A stretch of DNA of 64,000 bases, taken from positions 62,001 to 126,000 of the forward strand of contig JACMQU010000003.1 of NCBI GenBank assembly GCA_014376805.1. Direction: 5' to 3'. Made by a program: the position numbers and the translations under genes. The notes below the pieces were generated by a model. It had not been told where the DNA came from. It ran no database searches and saw only the letters and a list, made by a program, of their open reading frames with translations. Source of the DNA: Bacteroidia bacterium (lineage in GTDB: Bacteria; Bacteroidota; Bacteroidia; UKL13-3). Every line of letters starts with the position of its first letter. Position 1 is the first letter of the stretch. This document shows positions 54,257-63,441 of this stretch, one piece after another.

Positions 54257-54607
54257 TTATAAGGTAGTTTTTTGTCCCACTTCAGGCAGGTCTTCATATC
54301 TGATCCCATGATGAGACTCGGTATATATACATTTGCCTTTCTCAATAACAAGTACCTGCGGAGATTCATGTTCAACATTATAATGCGTAGCAAGTTTATT
54401 TGAAATATCTCTGTGAATGAGAAGATCCAGGTAATAAGGTTTTAATTTATTCTGATCCGATTCTTTCCAGTTACTTTCAAGTCTGTTTAATACAGAGGTG
54501 CTAATGCTGCAACGAGTGCTGTGTTTTAATATAATTACCTTCCGATGTGCAGATTCAGCATCAATTTCTTTTATTTGATCTATACTGGTGAGTTGATTCC
54601 ATATCAT
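54257..54607 (-). CDS. ytxJ: YtxJ-like monothiol thioredoxin-fold protein (bacillithiol system)
   Basis: 116 residues, one thioredoxin fold. The active site is ILKHSTRCSIS with single Cys33, followed by the cis-proline segment ESPQVLVIEKG (about 81-91). YtxJ proteins belong to the bacillithiol redox system and act as monothiol bacilliredoxin-like factors. Cytoplasmic. It is convergent with parC; trxB is two genes further along. Confidence 0.88.
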   Translation of the reverse strand: MIWNQLTSIDQIKEIDAESAHRKVIILKHSTRCSISTSVLNRLESNWKESDQNKLKPYYLDLLIHRDISNKLATHYNVEHESPQVLVIEKGKCIYTESHHGIRYEDLPEVGQKTTL

Positions 54608-54702
54608 AATTTTCTTCTCTGTTAAAATTCATAATGTTAAACACTAATTATTTAATTGCTTAGCCATTTAACCTAAATTGCAATTTATTTAATTGTTTGC
54701 TT

Positions 54703-55536
54703 TTACTTTAAGTTAGCCTTTATAAAAACCATTGTTTTAGCATGTGCATCTTCAGCAAACTGATGGTTGTGTTTTGGGTTACTTGGATTTGCAAAAGCAT
54801 GGTCAGCATCATAATTATGTACTATAAGTTTTTTTCCTGCCTTTTTCATATTCTCTTCAAAAGTTTTTACCAGGCCTACATTTATAAATTTGTCCTGCAA
54901 TCCAAAAATACCCAGCACCGGGCAATTTAATGTTTTAAGGCGATCTATATTCAATTCAGGCATACCATAATATATAACACATGCTTTAGCCTGAGTGCGG
55001 GCAATAAGTGCACATTGTAAACTCCAGGCTCCGCCCAGGCACCAGCCAGTTGTTGCCAGGTGTTTGTCTGAACCCACATAGCCTAGTAAACCTTTAATTA
55101 TTTGTGAGCCCCGTTCCTGCGTTAACCTGGCTAAAAGACCTTGAGCATTGGGAACATCAGTGGCTATTGCTCCGTCATATAAATCAACGGCATATACGGT
55201 TACATCTGGCATTTCATTTGCAAAACGTTCTGCCTCCTGTTTTATATAATCGTTTAATCCCCACCATTCATGAAAAACAAAAAGTACTTTTTTACCCGGT
55301 TGTTTTGCTCTAATCATATATGCTGCTCCGTTCATTCCTGCAATGGTAGGAAACGTTATCATTTCCCCTTTTTGATCTTGTAACACAAATGGTTCGGGTG
55401 CAAGGTGAGCCAGAGCAAAATTTTGATTCATAGCAAGCGTAACTGTTTTTTGTGTAACGCTTAAATCGCAGCAACTGTGTTGTTGTGCAATGGCAATATT
55501 ACTTGTAACTAGTAAAAGGAAAAGAAGTTTTTTCAT
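54703..55536 (-). CDS. Dienelactone hydrolase family protein, exported
   Basis: 277 residues with a signal peptide (KKLLFLLLVTSNIAIAQ). The alpha/beta hydrolase has VFHEWWGLNDYI (oxyanion region), nucleophile Cys in GWCLGGAWS (about 165-173), Asp in GLQDKFI and His in DADHAFANP (about 244-252). Dienelactone hydrolase-type enzymes open lactones or cleave esters. The Cys nucleophile is typical of the true family. Envelope location follows from the signal. Substrate unknown. Confidence 0.9.
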   Translation of the reverse strand: MKKLLFLLLVTSNIAIAQQHSCCDLSVTQKTVTLAMNQNFALAHLAPEPFVLQDQKGEMITFPTIAGMNGAAYMIRAKQPGKKVLFVFHEWWGLNDYIKQEAERFANEMPDVTVYAVDLYDGAIATDVPNAQGLLARLTQERGSQIIKGLLGYVGSDKHLATTGWCLGGAWSLQCALIARTQAKACVIYYGMPELNIDRLKTLNCPVLGIFGLQDKFINVGLVKTFEENMKKAGKKLIVHNYDADHAFANPSNPKHNHQFAEDAHAKTMVFIKANLK

Positions 55537-55592
55537 GTTAATATAATTTTATAAGTTGATAATATTATTGAAAGCAGTTATAGATTCAATTA

Positions 55593-56540
55593 TTAATAAT
55601 CAGCTTTAGCGGCAAGATAACGCTCGGCATCAAGTGCAGCAATACAACCGCTTCCCGCAGCAGTTACAGCCTGTCGGTAAACTTTATCCTGTGCATCTCC
55701 ACAGGCAAATACTCCTTCAATATTTGTTTTGCTTGTGCCTGGTGTGGTTTTTAAATAACCTGTTTCATCCATTTCTAAAAAGCCTTTAAAAATGTCTGTA
55801 TTGGGGTGATGTCCGATCGCTACAAAAAAACCGGATAAATCAACTGTAGTCATTTCTCCGGTAACATGGTTTTTAAAACGGGCACCCGATACTTTTTCTT
55901 CACCAAGTATTTCATCGGTTTCAGTATTAAAAAGCACTTCTATATTATGCGTATTTAAAACGCGGTGTTGCATGGCTTTAGAAGCACGAAACTCATTTCT
56001 GCGTACAATCATATAAACCTTGCTGCATATTTTAGCCAGGTACGAAGCTTCTTCACAAGCAGTATCTCCGGCCCCAACAATGGCAACCTCCTTACCTTTA
56101 AAAAAGAACCCATCGCATACCGCACAGGCACTAACTCCTCTGCCGTTTAATTTTTCTTCAGATGGTATCCCAAGCCATTTGGCACTGGCACCAGTTGCTA
56201 TAATAATTGTATCGGCAAGCAGTTCCTTACTTTCATCAGCAATTACTTTAAAAGGTGCTTTTCCGTTAAAATCAACCGAAGTAATCATACCATAACGCAC
56301 ATCCGTTCCAAATCTTTCGGCTTGTTTACGAAATAATTCCATCATTTCCGGCCCCATAATTCCATCAGGATAACCCGGATAATTTTCTACATCTGTAGTT
56401 ATCGTTAACTGACCGCCGGGCTGCATACCAGCATACATTATGGGTTTCATATCAGCGCGGGCAGCATAAATTGCGGCAGTATAGCCGGCAGGGCCGCTAC
56501 CTATAATAAGGCATTCAATATGTTCGATGATTTCACTCAT
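55593..56540 (-). CDS. trxB: Thioredoxin-disulfide reductase
   Basis: 315 residues. FAD site LIIGSGPAGYTAAIYAAR (about 11-28), active disulfide C139-x2-C142 in SACAVCDGFF, NADPH site VAIVGAGDTACEEA (about 150-163), and FACGDAQD near the C-terminus. It reduces thioredoxin with NADPH in the cytoplasm. It is alone, 56 bases upstream of the dienelactone hydrolase gene on the same strand. Confidence 0.95.
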   Translation of the reverse strand: MSEIIEHIECLIIGSGPAGYTAAIYAARADMKPIMYAGMQPGGQLTITTDVENYPGYPDGIMGPEMMELFRKQAERFGTDVRYGMITSVDFNGKAPFKVIADESKELLADTIIIATGASAKWLGIPSEEKLNGRGVSACAVCDGFFFKGKEVAIVGAGDTACEEASYLAKICSKVYMIVRRNEFRASKAMQHRVLNTHNIEVLFNTETDEILGEEKVSGARFKNHVTGEMTTVDLSGFFVAIGHHPNTDIFKGFLEMDETGYLKTTPGTSKTNIEGVFACGDAQDKVYRQAVTAAGSGCIAALDAERYLAAKADY

Positions 56541-57209
56541 TTTATTTATTTTAGGTTCAATGTTAAATTAAATTATGTTTGCGTTTTTAACAAGTTATAA
56601 GATTAACAAAAGCAGTAGTTTTTAGTTTGGGCCTTAGAGAAATGGGAATGCTATACCTTAAATTGCTAACCCCGGTTTTTTTTTATATTATTTTTTGAAC
56701 CACTTTGGAGTTTTTTTCTTGTAAAAAATTCTAATTCTTTTATCATTCTTAAATTTAAAATGAGCTATCATTTTTAAAAGATGAACAAACTTTAGAGTTA
56801 TTGAAAAAGTAAGTCTGACAACCGTATTTTAAGGCCTCAAAAAGTAAATTAGGGAACCTGTAATACTTTGATTGCATAATTGCACTTATGATAGTTTTTT
56901 TGCCGGAACTGTTTGGTACGGCTAATATTCTTAATCTTAGCATTTCACTTTTATCAAACAAAAGTTTTCAAATAAACAATTAAAATTTACTCATTTATTA
57001 GCTATACCCGTCAGCAATTTTTTTTTACAACCCATCCATCATATACAACACTTACGAAGCCCATTACGTGCGTTGCTTCTTTGGCGGCTTACTGCAAAGA
57101 TAAGAAATTACTGAAATATATTTTGTTTTGTGCCAATATTATATAGCCAAAAATCAAATTTTTATTTAGCTTGCCTGATCCAAAATTGATGGTTTTTCTA
57201 CTCCGTATT
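56541..57209. other. 669-base spacer between trxB and the ACMSD gene
   Basis: No gene that I can support. An open frame of 68 codons at 56755-56961 (minus) has no recognisable motif. A 17-codon frame at 57011-57064 (minus) starts MGFVSVVYDG and is preceded by TATCTTTG (57095-57102), a possible -7 element, but no fitting -33 box is seen. A leader peptide, small RNA or relic are all possible. Confidence 0.3.
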
Positions 57210-58220
57210 TTAAATCCCTAACCATTCTTTAGCGGTATCTCTAAGTAGTTTTACCTTGGTTTCTTCATCAATTGATTTCATTAACTCAATAAATTTACCA
57301 TGTTCAAGATCGCCAAGGGGAAAAGGGAAATCAGATCCCATTGCAATTTTGCCGGCACCAAACATTTTTAACAAAAACGAGAATGTTTCTTCATCATGCA
57401 CGAGTGAATCTATATAAAATTTATCGGTATATGTTCTGGGATCAGCCACTTTATGAATGTTACACAAATCGGGGCGGGCATGGTATGCGTGCGATATCCG
57501 TCCGATGGTTTGAGGAAAGCATCCACCGCCGTGGGCAAACAATACGCGAAGCTTTGGGTACTTATCAAAAATACCGCCAAATAACATGCTGCAGATAGCA
57601 AGCGAAGTTTCTGCCGGCATGCCTATTAACCAAGGTAAAAAATAATTGGGCATCTTTTCTTGTCCCATCATATCCCAAGGGTGCACAAAAATACACATAC
57701 CCAGTTTTTCGGCAGTCTCATAAAAAGGATAATAATAGGGATCGTCGAGGTTGCGGTGTTTAATATGCGTCCCAATCTCTACACCCGGCAAGTTCAGTTC
57801 ATATTTACAACGTGATAATTCCTCACAGGCAAGGGTTATATCCTGCATGGGTAAAGTTCCAAGGCCAACAAAACGCGTTGGGTAGTTTTCCTGTATTTTA
57901 GCTACATGGTTATTATAATATTTAGCCCAATCATGCGTGTGTTCTGGTTTGGCCCAATAATAAAATAAAACAGGTACAATAGATAAAGCCATCAATTGCA
58001 CATCTTGTTTATCCATGTGTTCAATAATAACTTCCGGGTTCCAGCACAACTCATCAATCGTTCTGAAAAACGTGCCATCTGCGAGCATCATATTTGCTCT
58101 TCCGGGTTGAAAATGATCCAGGTAAATAAACTCATCGCCATAGCCATATTTATCTTTTAGGTTGGGCATAAATTCTGGCAGGATATGGGCGTGTACGTCA
58201 ATCTTTTTATAACGGGTCAT
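57210..58220 (-). CDS. 2-amino-3-carboxymuconate-6-semialdehyde decarboxylase (ACMSD-type amidohydrolase)
   Basis: 336 residues. Near-complete agreement with the ACMSD family: metal pair H10-x-H12 in DVHAHILP, LSIVPVLFYYWAKPEHT, RFVGLGTLPMQ, FVHPWDMMG, LPWLIGMPAET, FAHGGGCFPQTIGRISH and MGSDFPFPLG. The enzyme decarboxylates ACMS in the kynurenine route (tryptophan breakdown) or in 2-nitrobenzoate/anthranilate pathways, diverting it from quinolinate. No other kynurenine gene is visible in the window, so the pathway would be finished by genes elsewhere. It is followed by the AIM24-like gene upstream in the same direction (17 bases). Confidence 0.9.
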   Translation of the reverse strand: MTRYKKIDVHAHILPEFMPNLKDKYGYGDEFIYLDHFQPGRANMMLADGTFFRTIDELCWNPEVIIEHMDKQDVQLMALSIVPVLFYYWAKPEHTHDWAKYYNNHVAKIQENYPTRFVGLGTLPMQDITLACEELSRCKYELNLPGVEIGTHIKHRNLDDPYYYPFYETAEKLGMCIFVHPWDMMGQEKMPNYFLPWLIGMPAETSLAICSMLFGGIFDKYPKLRVLFAHGGGCFPQTIGRISHAYHARPDLCNIHKVADPRTYTDKFYIDSLVHDEETFSFLLKMFGAGKIAMGSDFPFPLGDLEHGKFIELMKSIDEETKVKLLRDTAKEWLGI

Positions 58221-58237
58221 AGGTTCAAACCTAAAGA

Positions 58238-59032
58238 TTAAATCCCATCGCCGTCAAAAATATTTCCAAGTCCACCTAATATACCTCCTTCTTCTCTTCT
58301 ACCTCCAACACTTCCAAAACTCATTATTCTGCTTGCCAGGCGTGAAATAGGCAATGATTGAATCCAAACCTTACCAGGTCCTTTTAGCGTTGCGAAAAAT
58401 ACACCTTCACCACCAAAAAGCGTATTTTTTATGCCACCCACAAATTGTATGTCGTACTCCACATCTTTTGTAAAGGCTACAATACAACCTGTGTCAATTT
58501 TTAACAGTTCACCTGGTTGTAATTGACGTTCTTCTACATGTCCGCCGGCATGCACAAAAGCCATTCCGTCACCTTCCAGTTTCTCCATTATAAAACCCTC
58601 ACCACCAAATAAACCGGTACCAAGTTTTCTCTGAAATTCAATGCCAATACTAACGCCTTTAGCAGCGCATAAAAATGCATCTTTCTGACAGGTTATCCTT
58701 CCACCTAACCGGGATAGATCCATTGGAATAATTTTACCTGGATAAGGAGCTGCAAAGGTAACCTGACGTTTTCCGGTGCCAATATTAGTATATGCAGTCA
58801 TAAACAAACTTTCACCTGTAAGCATTCTTTTACCCGCCGAAAACAACTTTCCTAAAATGCCTGCCTGTTGCTGTGAGCCATCACCAAAAATGGTGTTCAT
58901 TTGAATGCCATCACTCATCATCATAAAACTTCCGGGTTCAGCCATAACAGTTTCCTGCGGGTCTAATTCAACTTCTACACACTGCATTTCACTGCCAAAT
59001 ATGCGGTAATCAATTTCGTGATTATAAATCAT
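58238..59032 (-). CDS. AIM24 / TIGR00266 family protein
   Basis: 264 residues, beta-rich, no signal. It starts DYRIFGSEMQCVEVELDPQETVMAEPGSFMMM, has a GLFGGEGFIMEKL repeat (about 149-161) and again NTLFGGEGVFFATL (about 208-221), and ends in a GGRREEGG glycine tail. This is the TIGR00266 / AIM24 family, whose function in bacteria is not established. It lies 17 bases upstream of the ACMSD gene on the same strand. Confidence 0.9.
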   Translation of the reverse strand: MIYNHEIDYRIFGSEMQCVEVELDPQETVMAEPGSFMMMSDGIQMNTIFGDGSQQQAGILGKLFSAGKRMLTGESLFMTAYTNIGTGKRQVTFAAPYPGKIIPMDLSRLGGRITCQKDAFLCAAKGVSIGIEFQRKLGTGLFGGEGFIMEKLEGDGMAFVHAGGHVEERQLQPGELLKIDTGCIVAFTKDVEYDIQFVGGIKNTLFGGEGVFFATLKGPGKVWIQSLPISRLASRIMSFGSVGGRREEGGILGGLGNIFDGDGI

Positions 59033-59224
59033 GTTTTTTGTTTAATTGCCGGCAAAAGTATTTAAAATTTGGGTTGCCATCAAACATGCTGAATTGTTTT
59101 TTCTTAATTTTTTCTTAGCAAAGGCTTACAAAATAGCCCTCAGCACCACAGTAGTTCCAAAAAAATGAGAAGTTATGGTTAAATAAATTTGTGTTAATTT
59201 CATAAAAAATGCTTACTTTGTATA

Positions 59225-59872
59225 ATGCGTGTAGCCATATTGGTAGGTATTTCAGGAAAAACAGGTAAAGCTTTAATGGAGGGTTTGATTAAAAGCCGAC
59301 ATTACAAAAAAGTGATTATCCTTACCCGAAGAGAAAACCGAAGGTTAAAAAACCTGCACCTTAAAAAAGTTATTGTTGATTTTAGCAGGATTGAAGATTA
59401 TTCTCAGGAATTTGAGGAGGCTGATGATGTATTTTGTTTGTTAGGTACTGATTATATTAGTACATATAAACTTGATGATGCTGCCATGTTTGAGTATGAG
59501 TATCCGGTTAAACTTGCACATGCAGCAAAAAATAATGGTGTTAAAAATTTTTTTCTGTTAAACCCAACCCGGGCTGATCTGAAGTCTACTAAAGATAAAA
59601 TGAAAGTAAGGGCAAAATTAGCAGAAGAAATTCAGCAAATGGGATTTGATAATTTTTGTTTATTTAAAGTAAATGCCATTGCTGAACCGGTTGATACGGA
59701 TAGCAGTATGTTTGCAGCCCGTAAAGGATTAGGTACAATTATTAATATGGTAGGAATGGGTTTAATAGATAAGTTGCGGCCAACACCTGCCAACCTGGTG
59801 GCAAATAAAATGATAGCTGTTGCTATTTCAAATCCGTTGGAGAAAAAGGAATTTCTTCCACAGGATTACTAA
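59225..59872 (+). CDS. NAD(P)-binding atypical SDR (HTATIP2/YwnB-like), copy 1
   Basis: 215 residues. The N-terminus AILVGISGKTGKALMEGL is a Rossmann dinucleotide site in which the usual G-A-T-G is changed to G-I-S-G. Then VIILTRRENRR and DDVFCLLGTDY. The catalytic Tyr-x-x-x-Lys is not clear. It is a close relative of the next gene, with the same FCLLG/FCCLG and EYPVKLA/EYPITIA blocks. Role unknown; these proteins often sense redox state. Confidence 0.82.
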   Translation: MRVAILVGISGKTGKALMEGLIKSRHYKKVIILTRRENRRLKNLHLKKVIVDFSRIEDYSQEFEEADDVFCLLGTDYISTYKLDDAAMFEYEYPVKLAHAAKNNGVKNFFLLNPTRADLKSTKDKMKVRAKLAEEIQQMGFDNFCLFKVNAIAEPVDTDSSMFAARKGLGTIINMVGMGLIDKLRPTPANLVANKMIAVAISNPLEKKEFLPQDY

Positions 59873-59879
59873 TCTTACT

Positions 59880-60542
59880 ATGTTGCGAAAAGCTTTGGTA
59901 ATTGGTGCTACCGGCCTCATTGGTAGAAGTCTAGTGTATGAATTACTAAAAAGTAATGAGTATGATAAGGTAGTGGTAATGGCGAGAAAAGACCTCGTGA
60001 TAAGACATACTAAACTGGAGCAATATTTAATTGATTTTGATAGTCTTGAACACTACCAGGATTATATGCAGGTTAATGATGTTTTTTGCTGTTTAGGTTC
60101 AACCCGAGCTAAAACACCCGACCTTAATATGTACCGTAAAATTGATTATGAATATCCGATAACAATTGCGAAATTAGCATTAGCAAGAGGAGCAGAACAA
60201 TTTTTATTGGTCTCTTCAATGGGTGCTGATAAACGTTCAAGAATTTTTTATAACCGTGTTAAAGGTGATGTAGAAGATGCCATTACTCGGCTTAACTATC
60301 CGATACTCCATATTTTCAGACCTGCCTTATTATTAGGCAACAGATTAGAAAAGCGACCTATGGAAATGATTTCAAAGTTTTTATTTAAAGTATTAAACCC
60401 GTTTCTGATAGGCCCATTAAGTGGTTTTAAAGCAATACAAGGAGAAACCGTGGCTAAGGTAATGGTTAAAATTGCAATTCAACATATAATGGGAACAAAA
60501 ATATGGCTCAACCAACAGATAATGGATATAGGTAAGAAATAG
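59880..60542 (+). CDS. NAD(P)-binding atypical SDR (HTATIP2/YwnB-like), copy 2
   Basis: 220 residues from ATG 59880; a longer frame back to 59820 lies inside copy 1 and is unlikely. It starts ALVIGATGLIGRSLVYELL, the standard G-A-T-G-x-x-G site, and has VFCCLGSTRAKTPD, LLVSSMGADKRSR and an NRVKGDVEDAI helix, the known HTATIP2-type order. It follows copy 1 by 7 bases. The two look like an old tandem duplication, copy 2 keeping the family motifs better. Confidence 0.87.
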   Translation: MLRKALVIGATGLIGRSLVYELLKSNEYDKVVVMARKDLVIRHTKLEQYLIDFDSLEHYQDYMQVNDVFCCLGSTRAKTPDLNMYRKIDYEYPITIAKLALARGAEQFLLVSSMGADKRSRIFYNRVKGDVEDAITRLNYPILHIFRPALLLGNRLEKRPMEMISKFLFKVLNPFLIGPLSGFKAIQGETVAKVMVKIAIQHIMGTKIWLNQQIMDIGKK

Positions 60543-60643
60543 CTTTGTAAGATTTTATTGATACATTTTATTTAGAAAGTAACTATAAAATGCTATTAGA
60601 TGGCTTAACTTAAGAACTATTTAAATTAACATAAAAAAACCAT

Positions 60644-61105
60644 ATTTATCAATCAAAAATAACCTGGAAAAGAAAAAAAGGTGAAGGCACGAAAAACTGC
60701 AAAAGTTATGAGCGGGATTATCTCCTTCAGATAAATAATAAAGTGGATATTTCCTGATCTATCGATTCATCATTACAGGGAAATTATAAAAAAAATTATC
60801 CGGAAGAATTATTCCTTGCTTCCTTATTTGCATGCTATATGCTTTGGTAATTACACCTCTGTTGCGGCAGTTAAATTTTAGTTATGGATTATATAGATAA
60901 TGCAACGGGTACAATACACTCAGATATTAATGGTGGTGGACGTTTATCATTAGTGGAACTTCATCCGGTGGTTACCTTTGCAGTTGGATCAGACAGTGAA
61001 AAAGATAAATTATTGCATGAACTTGCCCATCAAAAATGTTTTATTACAAACTCTTTTATTTTGCTGGTAGAACATATACCGATTTTTTTATGGGAAAAGA
61101 AATAA
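60644..61105 (+). pseudogene. OsmC-family peroxiredoxin-like protein broken only by nonsense codons
   Basis: One uninterrupted frame from about 60644 (ATT where ATG is expected) to the TAA at 61103-61105 reads like a full OsmC protein: KITWKRKKGEGTK, SYERDYLLQINNKVDI, NYPEELFLASLFACYMLW (resolving Cys region), then LVMDYIDNATGTI, LSLVELHPVVTF and AHQKCFITNSF (second Cys). Three stops interrupt it: TGA 60755-60757, TAA 60848-60850 (after MLW, where Tyr is usual) and TAA 60872-60874. No frameshift is needed. The longest remaining open piece, 60884-61105, encodes 73 residues. OsmC proteins reduce organic hydroperoxides with a Cys pair. Confidence 0.85.
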
Positions 61106-61280
61106 CAATTGTTTTTTAAATAGCAATCAACATCGGCATTTTATATATCTACTTATAATAAGTACACATTTACGGTTCATTACATGCTACCCACAACTAA
61201 AGAAATACAGGCAGATTTAAGATAATTCTAAATCTCTAATTTATACTTATATAACTGTAATTATAATGAGTTATGCTTAC

Positions 61281-62036
61281 TTAATTAATATTTAAACCAA
61301 TAAACACCCCAAGCCAGGGTTTATTCTGATAAATCCAGTTGTTCCTGTTTTTATCAGCAAGGTAATCATAGCCAATAGCTACTCCGGTGCTAATTTTCTT
61401 GTATCCAAACAGAAAGGCTAAACCATAATTTAATGATACAGCATCATATTCATAGGTTATTGTATTGCGCACAAATTCAGGCTTTATATTTGCAGAACTA
61501 ATGCCCCCGAAAACTCCAACTCCACATCCTATATTATTAATTTTAGATAAATGAACTGGGGTTTTTAGCGGATGGTTTTTAATGGTGAAAAAATCTGAAC
61601 GAATTCCGGCATAAACTGCCGCATTAAAACTTGTGGTTATTTGTAAAGGAATTCCATCTGTGGCAAATCTGAATTTAAATGGGGTGGTAAATACATCCAT
61701 ATCATAAGAGTTGTTTATAAGCAGTAAATGTTTAGGGTGTGGCTCATAAAAAGGGTACACATAATTTATAGCATTTTTAAATGGTGTGGTGGTATCAATA
61801 GACGTTATAAATAAGGTATCTCTTAAATTAAATAAAAACACTTTCTGTTTTTCAGCCCATGCATTAATCTGGATGGTGTCATTTTCATGTGAATAATAGT
61901 GTTGTTGTTTTGGCATTATATAAAAATCATCAGGGATACCTGAAGTTGGGTTTGTTACAAGCGTACTGCATGCAGATATATAAAGCAAACTATAAGTAAG
62001 CAATAGATAAGGAGAAAATTTTTTTAAGAGAGCCAT
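61281..62036 (-). CDS. Lipoprotein of unknown function, beta-rich
   Basis: 251 residues. Lipoprotein signal with LYISAC places the lipid on Cys23. The rest is beta-rich with many aromatic residues and ends in alternating strands (ISTGVAIGYDYLAD, WLGVFIGLNI) like an outer-membrane barrel or barrel-associated protein. No family recognised. Single gene, convergent with the OsmC relic. Confidence 0.7.
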   Translation of the reverse strand: MALLKKFSPYLLLTYSLLYISACSTLVTNPTSGIPDDFYIMPKQQHYYSHENDTIQINAWAEKQKVFLFNLRDTLFITSIDTTTPFKNAINYVYPFYEPHPKHLLLINNSYDMDVFTTPFKFRFATDGIPLQITTSFNAAVYAGIRSDFFTIKNHPLKTPVHLSKINNIGCGVGVFGGISSANIKPEFVRNTITYEYDAVSLNYGLAFLFGYKKISTGVAIGYDYLADKNRNNWIYQNKPWLGVFIGLNIN

Positions 62037-62247
62037 TCTTTACAGATTGAGTTTTTTTTAATGATACAAATATCTTAAAATACTTCAGCCATCTTAAGTA
62101 ATTTATTATGTTTTAATTGATAAATACAATTGTAACCGGCATGAGTTATTTTTATGCTTATCTTACTAATACAAGAAGTGCTATAAATACTTACATTTGT
62201 TAACCAATTGGCAGTTTCAGCAATCACAGATTTATACGCCATTTATT

Positions 62248-62637
62248 ATGAAAGAATTTAAAAAATATTATACTATACCGGCCCCCCCGCAAGATGTTTA
62301 CCTTGCCTTAACTTACGAAACTACCATTATGTTATGGACTGGTGATACAGCAAAAATGAAAGCCGAGGTGGGTTCTGAATTTTCATTGTGGGATGGAAGC
62401 ATAGTTGGTAAAAATCTGGAATTTGAGGAAAACAAAAGAATTGTGCAGCAATGGTATTTTGGCGAAGAGCAGACAGATACACCCTCAATTGTAACAATTA
62501 AATTACATCCACTTAAAGAAACACAAACTTCAGTTGAACTTCGTCATACCAATATACCAGATGAAGAATACGAAGATATAGTAGCCGGCTGGAATCAAAG
62601 TTATTTTGGGGAGTTACATGATTTTTATGAGGAGTAA
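62248..62637 (+). CDS. SRPBCC / AHSA1-like domain protein
   Basis: 129 residues from ATG 62248; a longer frame from 62197 adds an unlikely N-terminus. It reads FKKYYTIPAPPQDVYLALTY, the first strand and helix of the START/SRPBCC fold, FSLWDGSIVGKNLEFEENKRIVQQW (AHSA1-type strand pair) and ends with a helix GWNQSYFGELHDFYEE. Such domains bind hydrophobic ligands or Hsp90. Function here unknown. Confidence 0.85.
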   Translation: MKEFKKYYTIPAPPQDVYLALTYETTIMLWTGDTAKMKAEVGSEFSLWDGSIVGKNLEFEENKRIVQQWYFGEEQTDTPSIVTIKLHPLKETQTSVELRHTNIPDEEYEDIVAGWNQSYFGELHDFYEE

Positions 62638-62720
62638 ATTTACAGGCAAGCCTTTCATAAAAATTACAGATCAAAATAAAAGTTTTAAAAAATGAACTGG
62701 ATAACTTTGATCACAGAATA

Positions 62721-63398
62721 TTACAAATTCCAATCAATAGGTTCGATACCTTGTTTTATCAAATAATTATTAGTCATACTAAAATGTTTACAACCAAAAA
62801 AACCATTGTGTGCAGAGAGGGGTGAAGGATGGGCAGCTTTTAATATAAGATGCTTATCCGGATCGATAAAAGCCACTTTACTTTGAGCAAAATTACCCCA
62901 TAAAATAAATACCAGGTGATTTCTTTGTTTAGATAATTCCCTGATCACCTCATCTGTAAAATGTTCCCATCCTAGTTTTTGATGCGAGCCTGCTTGTCCC
63001 GTTCTAACAGTTAAGATAGCATTAAGCAATAATACCCCGCGGGTTGTCCATTTTGTTAAATTGCCACTTTCGGGAATTGTAAAATCCGGCACATCCTGCT
63101 GCAATTCTTTAAAGATGTTTTTTAATGAAGGAGGTAATGGTATGCCATCGTTTACAGAAAAACACAAACCGTGGGCCTGAAATAGTCTGTGGTATGGATC
63201 CTGTCCCAGAATTACAACTTTAACTTTTTCAAATGGAATACTATTGAATGCAGCAAAAATTTGTTGTTCGGGTGGAAAGATTATTTTATTTGCAGCCTTC
63301 TCTTTAAATAAAAAATCTTTAAGTTGTATAAAAGCAGCATTGTTAAGAGCATCGGATAATTTTATTTTCCAACTGCTTTCTATATTTATTTCATTCAT
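62721..63398 (-). CDS. ung: Uracil-DNA glycosylase
   Basis: 225 residues, standard family-1 UDG. The water-activating motif is GQDPYHRLF (65-73, catalytic Asp67), uracil pocket CFSVNDGIPLPPSLKNI, the VFILWGNFAQ strand and the Leu loop HPSPLSAHNGFFGCKHF (about 190-206). It removes uracil from DNA. It is divergent from dapD. Confidence 0.96.
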   Translation of the reverse strand: MNEINIESSWKIKLSDALNNAAFIQLKDFLFKEKAANKIIFPPEQQIFAAFNSIPFEKVKVVILGQDPYHRLFQAHGLCFSVNDGIPLPPSLKNIFKELQQDVPDFTIPESGNLTKWTTRGVLLLNAILTVRTGQAGSHQKLGWEHFTDEVIRELSKQRNHLVFILWGNFAQSKVAFIDPDKHLILKAAHPSPLSAHNGFFGCKHFSMTNNYLIKQGIEPIDWNL

Positions 63399-63441
63399 AA
63401 TATTGTTTGTAAATATCCAATAAGGTTTTGAATATTGCCAG

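Noticed and set aside
60884-61105. 73-residue open frame as a functional short protein
   Set aside because: It is the C-terminal half of an OsmC protein and the same frame continues upstream through stops, so it is part of a pseudogene.
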